Shown: positions 33,402 to 38,209 of the stretch, in pieces
How the letters are laid out: the number at the start of each line of letters is the position of its first letter
How positions within the stretch are numbered: position 1 is the stretch's first letter
From: a bacterium
Lineage (GTDB): Bacteria > Zixibacteria > MSB-5A5 > GN15 > FEB-12
Direction: 5' to 3'
NCBI GenBank assembly: GCA_030605565.1
Contig: JAUWIB010000071.1
Span: 1 to 38,209, forward strand
DNA: 38,209 nt
Notes under the pieces: generated by a model
What the model saw: only the letters and a program-made list of their open reading frames with translations
What the model was told of the DNA's origin: nothing
Databases searched by the model: none
Program-made: the position numbers and the translations under genes

Positions 33402-35036
33402 TTATTTTAGGAGTACCATCTTCTTTGCTTCTTCATTATCACCGGTGCGGAGCCAATAGAAGTAGACACCGCTTGCGACGGAATTACCATTGTCGTCGCG
33501 ACCGTCCCATCTCCTAAGATATCGACCTGGTGTCAAACGACCATTGTGCAAAGTGGCAGTTTTCTCGCCTAAAACGTTATAGACTACAAGTTCAGTTTCA
33601 ACACTTCCGGGACCTGCGACGACAAAGTCGATCACGGTTGCTGAGTTGAACGGATTGGGGTAGTTCTGCGACAATCGGAAGTCCTTAGGCAACCCCGTGT
33701 ACTTGCAGACGGCGGCCACCTGCTCCTGGCCGTCCGGTCCGACCAGGATTGCTCTATAAATGTAGTCCCGGTAAACGTCTCCAGTCGAGTCTATACAGAT
33801 TAACGAACCTGTCACGCCCGGCCCTATAACCTGACCTCTCAAATCCACCACGCGAACTGTGACGGCTTCGCCCTTGGCATCAGATCTCCTTAGCTCCAAA
33901 CGCGTGGCGTTAGCCATCCACGACAGTTCATAGGCTAGACAAATGTGCTCGCCTTCCCGCTGCGCTTCAAAACGGCTTACGAACACGGCTGGTGATTCGC
34001 CGACAAATAGGAAGTACTTATCGTCCCATCCGCCGAAATCTTGTACTTCCACGGTAATGCGACCGGTGTCCGCTGCTGTGTAGTAACAGTTGACGAAATC
34101 GATGACGACATTAAGAACGAAAGAGGTAGAAGTATCGCAATCGAAGTGGTTGGCATTCAGTGCCACGCTGCATGCAACTGCTGGATCATCGCCGAAATAA
34201 CCAATGATACTATCGGCTCGCAGTTCAGCGCGGCCGATCGAATCGATTGGAATACGGTCTATTTCGTTAAGACGGATAAACAGTACAACCTTCTCAGTAC
34301 CCAGGTAGTAGTGAATGCCGTTAATGTAGCCCGTCGATTTATTGCGAAATTGAATTATCAAGTGCTCAAGATCCAACTCATCAGCCGGCACTTCAACGCT
34401 GAAAGTGAGCTTATCGAGACACGTTGATTCGAACACGTGGTTCACGTTTGTGATCGTCGGAGCATCGTCATCAATCTCAGGTATAGGGAACAGCTCCAGA
34501 GGATTCCTTCTAACTCTACTGTCGCCCCAACCAGGTGGATCTGCCCACAGGAGTTGATACCCCAGGTGCAGGTGCACATCCACATTTGGCGTAGTGCCCG
34601 CGTAGCCCACCGTATCACCCGGATAGACTCCCAGGATCCACGGATAAAGTGTGTCGACTAGAATAGAGTCGAGGTGGGCATACCGGAACTGAACACCTTC
34701 ATAAACGGCTGCAAAATAAGCTACATCTACCACATTACCGCTCCATAGGTCATAACCGGAATGTGTGACTCTACCCGTGTCGCTCGCATGGACGTACCGA
34801 CTGTCGTCGGCCCGTGCGCGAATGTCTATTCCGCCGTGCCAATCGTATTCGGTTGGCCACTGCCTTACTCCGAATGGAGATGTCAAGGTGTCGCGCTCCG
34901 TGGCCGAAGCTGAAATCGGCCACAACAACGGGTGCAACGGAGTCTGAGAGTATACTATACCGCTCAGCATGACCACCAACAGACAGACGCCCAGTGTACC
35001 CGATGGCCGCCGTAAAAACAATTGCATGCTATTCAT
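33402..35036 (-). CDS. secreted M23 (LytM-type) metallopeptidase with T9SS-type sorting tail
   Basis: The 544-residue exported protein has a signal peptide (about 1-30). An M23 domain (about 45-190) carries the zinc ligands His67 and Asp71 (DWHGGIDI) and the HLH motif (DVHLHLGYQ, His155-His157), plus YAHLDS with the conserved His121. A beta-rich middle follows, then a C-terminal sorting domain with QNYPNPFNSATVIDF ending AKKMVLLK. M23 enzymes cut peptidoglycan cross-bridges or other Gly-rich peptides. GGAGGAGG is six bases before ATG 35036; a TTG at 35042 would add two residues. The ATG overlaps the upstream gene's stop, so the two are coupled. Confidence 0.9.
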   Translation of the reverse strand: MNSMQLFLRRPSGTLGVCLLVVMLSGIVYSQTPLHPLLWPISASATERDTLTSPFGVRQWPTEYDWHGGIDIRARADDSRYVHASDTGRVTHSGYDLWSGNVVDVAYFAAVYEGVQFRYAHLDSILVDTLYPWILGVYPGDTVGYAGTTPNVDVHLHLGYQLLWADPPGWGDSRVRRNPLELFPIPEIDDDAPTITNVNHVFESTCLDKLTFSVEVPADELDLEHLIIQFRNKSTGYINGIHYYLGTEKVVLFIRLNEIDRIPIDSIGRAELRADSIIGYFGDDPAVACSVALNANHFDCDTSTSFVLNVVIDFVNCYYTAADTGRITVEVQDFGGWDDKYFLFVGESPAVFVSRFEAQREGEHICLAYELSWMANATRLELRRSDAKGEAVTVRVVDLRGQVIGPGVTGSLICIDSTGDVYRDYIYRAILVGPDGQEQVAAVCKYTGLPKDFRLSQNYPNPFNSATVIDFVVAGPGSVETELVVYNVLGEKTATLHNGRLTPGRYLRRWDGRDDNGNSVASGVYFYWLRTGDNEEAKKMVLLK

Positions 35037-36246
35037 GATCAACCTCCTCCACTAATATCCGCTTGATCTTCGCCTCCCTAGGTCGATCTTTATCAATAAA
35101 GAGGACATCCAGGGTTAGTCCATTGCTGACGCTGGGTGGCGAGACGTAACCGACTATAGTGGCACCCCCGGTAATCAGTGAGACCGGAGTGCGGTAGTTG
35201 AATACATAGGCTGCAAACACCATTCCGCCCGGAACACCGGTGAAATGATTGATCACACACAAGTCATCAAGGAAGAAAGGTGTTTTGTACAGGAACCCCA
35301 CCGGAGCATCAACAAGCACCTTCATCTTGTCGACCACTTTCACATACTCATTATCTTGATATTCGTATATCGTGAATACTACGCCTCTAGGATCATAGCA
35401 GATCACGTGTTCGGCAGCCGGTGACAGAACGAACCTGGGAGTCGCGTTAATACCCGGAATGTACTCACTTTCAATATCGCTCTTTTCGACCATCCTCACC
35501 TTCCCTGTCTCGAGGTCACACACTGCGATTTTGTGTAGGCCACTAAACGCATAGAACCTGCCATCGGAGCTCAAACTGGAGTGAAAGTAACGGGGCGGTT
35601 TGATTCCATCTACATGGTACTCCCGCAGGATTGATGTTGACGGAAAGGATAGTATACGGATATGGTTGCCGTCCTGAAATACCATTGACGTATCGTCGAT
35701 AGGAGTCAATTCCCAGTATTCCCCATCTCTTTCCAGTTCCACCAAGAGATTCCCAAGTGAATCGTACACTCTTGCGGAAGGCGCCATATCCTCATGATAC
35801 TTGGTGACCAGGTAGGCAAAGCCCGGGGAAGGTTGTAAGCTACCTCCGCACTCTATTGGACCCAATATCTTCCGTCCGGAGTAATCGTAAAAATACCAGA
35901 CCACATAGGCGTCGGCGTAGAGGCCCGCCACACCGATCACACCGCTGCTGGACTGCATATCAACAACTACGAAAGGTCCACCGTCCGGGGACTGTACTGT
36001 GAATTGTTCTTCACCACGGGGATTGATTAGCGAGAACTGATTGATAGGATAGTCACCGGTGCAGATTCCCACGTACCCATCCTTCATGTCAACGTGGGGA
36101 GAATTCCCCTGTAAAGGCAAGTCCCGGATTGTGGTACTCCCTTGCTCAATTAGGCGTGGAGCAGCCCCGGCCCAAGAAAGAGTGGCCGTTAGCCCTAGTA
36201 CCAACAAGGCAACGCCGGTAAGCTTGTATGTTCTGTGAAGTATCAT
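35029..36246 (-). CDS. exported beta-propeller-like protein of unknown function
   Basis: The 405-residue product has a signal peptide (MILHRTYKLTGVALLVLGLTATLSWA). The mature part is a series of repeating beta-strand segments such as NQFSLINPRGEEQFTV, YVVWYFYDYSGRKILG, HIRILSFPSTSILREY and KIAVCDLETGKVRMVE. These have the look of a WD40/PQQ-like propeller. GGGAGG is five bases before ATG 36246, which rejects an upstream extension to 36348. It lacks the KMVLLK-type sorting tail of its two downstream partners, so it may stay in the periplasm or be secreted another way. First gene of the operon. The family is not identified. Confidence 0.8.
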   Translation of the reverse strand: MILHRTYKLTGVALLVLGLTATLSWAGAAPRLIEQGSTTIRDLPLQGNSPHVDMKDGYVGICTGDYPINQFSLINPRGEEQFTVQSPDGGPFVVVDMQSSSGVIGVAGLYADAYVVWYFYDYSGRKILGPIECGGSLQPSPGFAYLVTKYHEDMAPSARVYDSLGNLLVELERDGEYWELTPIDDTSMVFQDGNHIRILSFPSTSILREYHVDGIKPPRYFHSSLSSDGRFYAFSGLHKIAVCDLETGKVRMVEKSDIESEYIPGINATPRFVLSPAAEHVICYDPRGVVFTIYEYQDNEYVKVVDKMKVLVDAPVGFLYKTPFFLDDLCVINHFTGVPGGMVFAAYVFNYRTPVSLITGGATIVGYVSPPSVSNGLTLDVLFIDKDRPREAKIKRILVEEVDHE

Positions 36247-36881
36247 CAGGACCTCCCTGTTATTTGTTATTCGCACTCGAAAGGGCGGCGATGGTTGTAT
36301 TCGGGAAGGCAGATCCCCTACAGCGGGAATCCCGCAGGGACTCTTCACTCCCGATTCGCCTCGATATATCGTGTAATATAGTTGTCATCTCTCGGCACTC
36401 ACTTGACCCAGCGGTCAACACATTTCGCCACGCCTCACCCGACATATATGCGATGACTGCCTTCTTATACAAGAGTATAGGCCCCATGGTCGGTTTTGTC
36501 AAGTCCAAAATAGCTGCTTGTATGGCGTGGCGTGGTTCCAGCACAAAGTGGACAAGGTGTATTGAAATCCAAAACACTGTCTGCCTGATGGCAATGGCCT
36601 TTGGGTGGTTTTGTTGCCTATGTTTCATTGTTCGTTCTTTGATTCGTTTTCTTTCTTACTGTATCTGCACGGCCCGACCGAAGTAGATATTGGCCGGGGT
36701 CACATTGTCCGTCGAGCACCAATCATTCAAAACTTGTCTGTTTGTCGTCGATGGGTGACACCTCCTGATCTTCCCCTAAATCCCGGCGTTTATATACTTG
36801 GTGAATCAAGGCCGGTGAGTTATGCTTGAGGCAAGTTGTCAGACCATTGCCCATGTATAGTGCGTACATTCGCCCCAGCCT
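36247..36881. other. 635-base divergent intergenic region with a hairpin
   Basis: The gap separates the minus-strand secreted-protein operon from the alarmone synthetase gene. It holds a hairpin CCCT-ACA-GCGGG-AAT-CCCGC-AGGG (36316-36339) and a T-rich tract (about 36600-36660). A TATAGT (36856-36861) 20 bases before the synthetase ATG may be its -10 element, with a TTGTCA at 36836 that is only 14 bases away. I see no convincing gene on either strand. Confidence 0.5.
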
Positions 36882-37985
36882 ATGGAGTTTGAACACCCGA
36901 AATCCTCTTTCGCAGATGTGGACAAAGCGGGCCGCGTTCTGAGTGGCGCTACGAGCATTGATTCGGCCGAGGAAATCTGGGCGTTGGATGTGCTAAACAA
37001 CTGGCGGGCCGCCCATAACTGGCCGTTACGTGCCATTACTGAAGCTGTCCGGCTTTACGCGACCTCTGTCAATCCGAAGGCCATAGTCCCATACCGTATA
37101 AAGCGCCTTCCTACCATCATTGACAAACTACAGAGGCTTACTGGCGGTGTCAGTTTGTCACGGATGCAGGATATTGGTGGGTGTCGAGCCATAGTCGATT
37201 CTGTTCAGGAAGTGGAAAGGATTGTGGCTCTGTGCAAAGAAAACATCCGGGACCACAAATTCGGATGGGAGAAGGCCTATATTGACGAGCCAAAGGAGGA
37301 CGGCTATCGTAGTCATCACTTGATCGTCAAGTTTCAGAGTGATGAACCTGAATATGCCAAATACAATGGCTTATTGACCGAGATTCAGGTGCGTTGGCGC
37401 TTACAGCATGCTTGGGCTACTACCGTCGAGACTGTTGATGTTTTCCAAGAGACCGCTCTCAAGGCTGGTCGCGGTCCTAAAAGTTGGCGTGAACTTTTCA
37501 AACTTATGAGTGGGGTCTTTGCCCTGAAGGAAAAGACGAATCTTGTGCCGGGCGTTCCTCACAGTCTTGACGACCTAACGGCGAAGATCAAGGCGCTGTG
37601 CTCGCGACACAAGACCGAGAACTTCCTTGAAGGTTGCCGGATGACCATAACCTCCCATGATCGGGAAGTGCAGAAACCGTATTACCAGTTAATCATATTC
37701 GACGCCAAACACATTCAAACTTGGACACTTTCCTATGAGAGGCACGAGACAGAATTGGCATTCTCTAAATTGGCTGAAGTGGAAAAAGAAGCTCCGGGGC
37801 GTGACCAATACGTTGTACTCGTGTCTATAGAGTCGTTGAATGCGTTAAGGGAGGCATACCCGAATTACTGGATTGACCTAGCATCTACTTGCATAAGTCC
37901 GCGTAACATCTCTTCAGAGTTGCCTGATGAACTTTTTCTTTTTTCCATTCAAATGGAGCGCAATCATCGTCATAGGCTCTTGTGA
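36882..37985 (+). CDS. RelA/SpoT-domain (p)ppGpp synthetase-like protein, stand-alone
   Basis: The 367-residue protein carries a single nucleotidyltransferase domain of the RelA/SpoT type (about 50-185) without an HD hydrolase, TGS or ACT domain. Expected active-site features are present: the ATP-side YRIKRLPTIIDKL (Arg72, Lys74), RMQDIGGCRAIV (Asp97), the Tyr142 stacking motif DGYRSHHLIV, and the Glu167 motif TEIQVRWRLQHAW. It matches the accessory-genome RelA/SpoT family with WRAAHNWPLRA upstream of the core. The C-terminal domain (about 230-340) is of unknown fold. No antitoxin-like partner is visible beside it. The last 34 codons overlap the convergent IS630 transposase, so its natural C-terminus may have been replaced by the insertion. 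Confidence 0.85.
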   Translation: MEFEHPKSSFADVDKAGRVLSGATSIDSAEEIWALDVLNNWRAAHNWPLRAITEAVRLYATSVNPKAIVPYRIKRLPTIIDKLQRLTGGVSLSRMQDIGGCRAIVDSVQEVERIVALCKENIRDHKFGWEKAYIDEPKEDGYRSHHLIVKFQSDEPEYAKYNGLLTEIQVRWRLQHAWATTVETVDVFQETALKAGRGPKSWRELFKLMSGVFALKEKTNLVPGVPHSLDDLTAKIKALCSRHKTENFLEGCRMTITSHDREVQKPYYQLIIFDAKHIQTWTLSYERHETELAFSKLAEVEKEAPGRDQYVVLVSIESLNALREAYPNYWIDLASTCISPRNISSELPDELFLFSIQMERNHRHRLL

Positions 37986-38209
37986 ATTTGTCGATTGTCT
38001 GCCTGACCTGTCTTGGTGATGTAAAGCTTCCGTTACGTATTACTCTTGTTGTCAGTATGCTGAACCAGATTTCTATCTGATTAAGCCAGCTTGCATTTGT
38101 CGGTGTGTAATGGAAGTGAACATTGGTATGACGCGACAGCCATGTACCCCTCTTCTTCTTATGGGTACTGAGATTGTCCAGAATCACATGTATCTCCTGG
38201 TCAGATGGG
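37885..38209 (-). CDS. IS630-family transposase, C-terminal part, cut by window end
   Basis: The frame runs off the right edge of the window. The visible 107 residues are the C-terminal half of an IS630-type DDE transposase: the second catalytic Asp in HVILDNLSTHKKK, and the third acidic residue in NASWLNQIEIWFS, followed by GSFTSPRQVRQTIDKF and PFEWKKEKVH. Its stop lies within the 3' end of the alarmone synthetase frame. The element's end must therefore be left of 37885; I could not fix its inverted repeat or TA target. Confidence 0.85.
   Translation of the reverse strand, partial: PSDQEIHVILDNLSTHKKKRGTWLSRHTNVHFHYTPTNASWLNQIEIWFSILTTRVIRNGSFTSPRQVRQTIDKFTRAYDDDCAPFEWKKEKVHQATLKRCYADLCK

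Noticed and set aside
36836-36861. Sigma-70 promoter for the alarmone synthetase
   Set aside because: The TATAGT is acceptable, but the only -35-like hexamer is 14 bases away, too close for confidence.

Overview
The window reads as a chromosomal segment of a bacterium of the FCB supergroup or a close relative (a Zixibacteria-like lineage is my best guess, not proven). The reasons are two secreted proteins ending in a YPNP-type beta-sandwich tail and a terminal KMVLLK (type IX secretion-like sorting domain), a 31-residue COX24/mS38-like basic protein beside an HU gene, an endonuclease-type MutL, and dense translationally coupled operons. No rRNA, tRNA or CRISPR array was recognised.

Region by region. 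1-3.8 kb: a signalling block with a truncated HAMP-PP2C phosphatase, a STAS anti-anti-sigma protein, a small basic HTH-like protein, and a membrane diguanylate cyclase behind its own promoter, which has a palindrome between -35 and -10. 3.9-9.2 kb: a polysaccharide export operon (Wza-like SLBB protein, Wzz-like chain-length protein, TPR protein, tyrosine-rich BY-kinase, polysaccharide deacetylase), preceded by a perfect 8+1+8 palindrome. Together these suggest c-di-GMP and partner-switching control of an exopolysaccharide. 9.4-18.1 kb: an exported protein, then a tightly packed operon lapA-lapB-SPOR-mutS-mutL-miaA. 18.2-23.5 kb: MltD-like lytic transglycosylase with LysM repeats, SppA, HU, the COX24-like microprotein, a structured-looking intergenic stretch, and an exported triple-repeat protein.

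23.5-38.2 kb is more accessory. It holds a dispersed-type palindromic repeat, a large hybrid histidine kinase (minus strand), an IS30-family transposase relic, and a Ser/Thr kinase-TPR gene split by a single in-frame TAG. It continues with a minus-strand operon of three exported proteins (beta-propeller-like, M23 peptidase and C25 peptidase, the last two with sorting tails), a solitary RelA/SpoT-domain (p)ppGpp synthetase-like gene, and the end of an IS630-family transposase cut by the window edge.

No wholly new system is obvious. The best leads are the operator-bearing diguanylate cyclase promoter, the amber-split kinase, the C25-like peptidase apparently lacking its catalytic His, the stand-alone alarmone synthetase next to an IS, and the structured intergenic RNA candidate.
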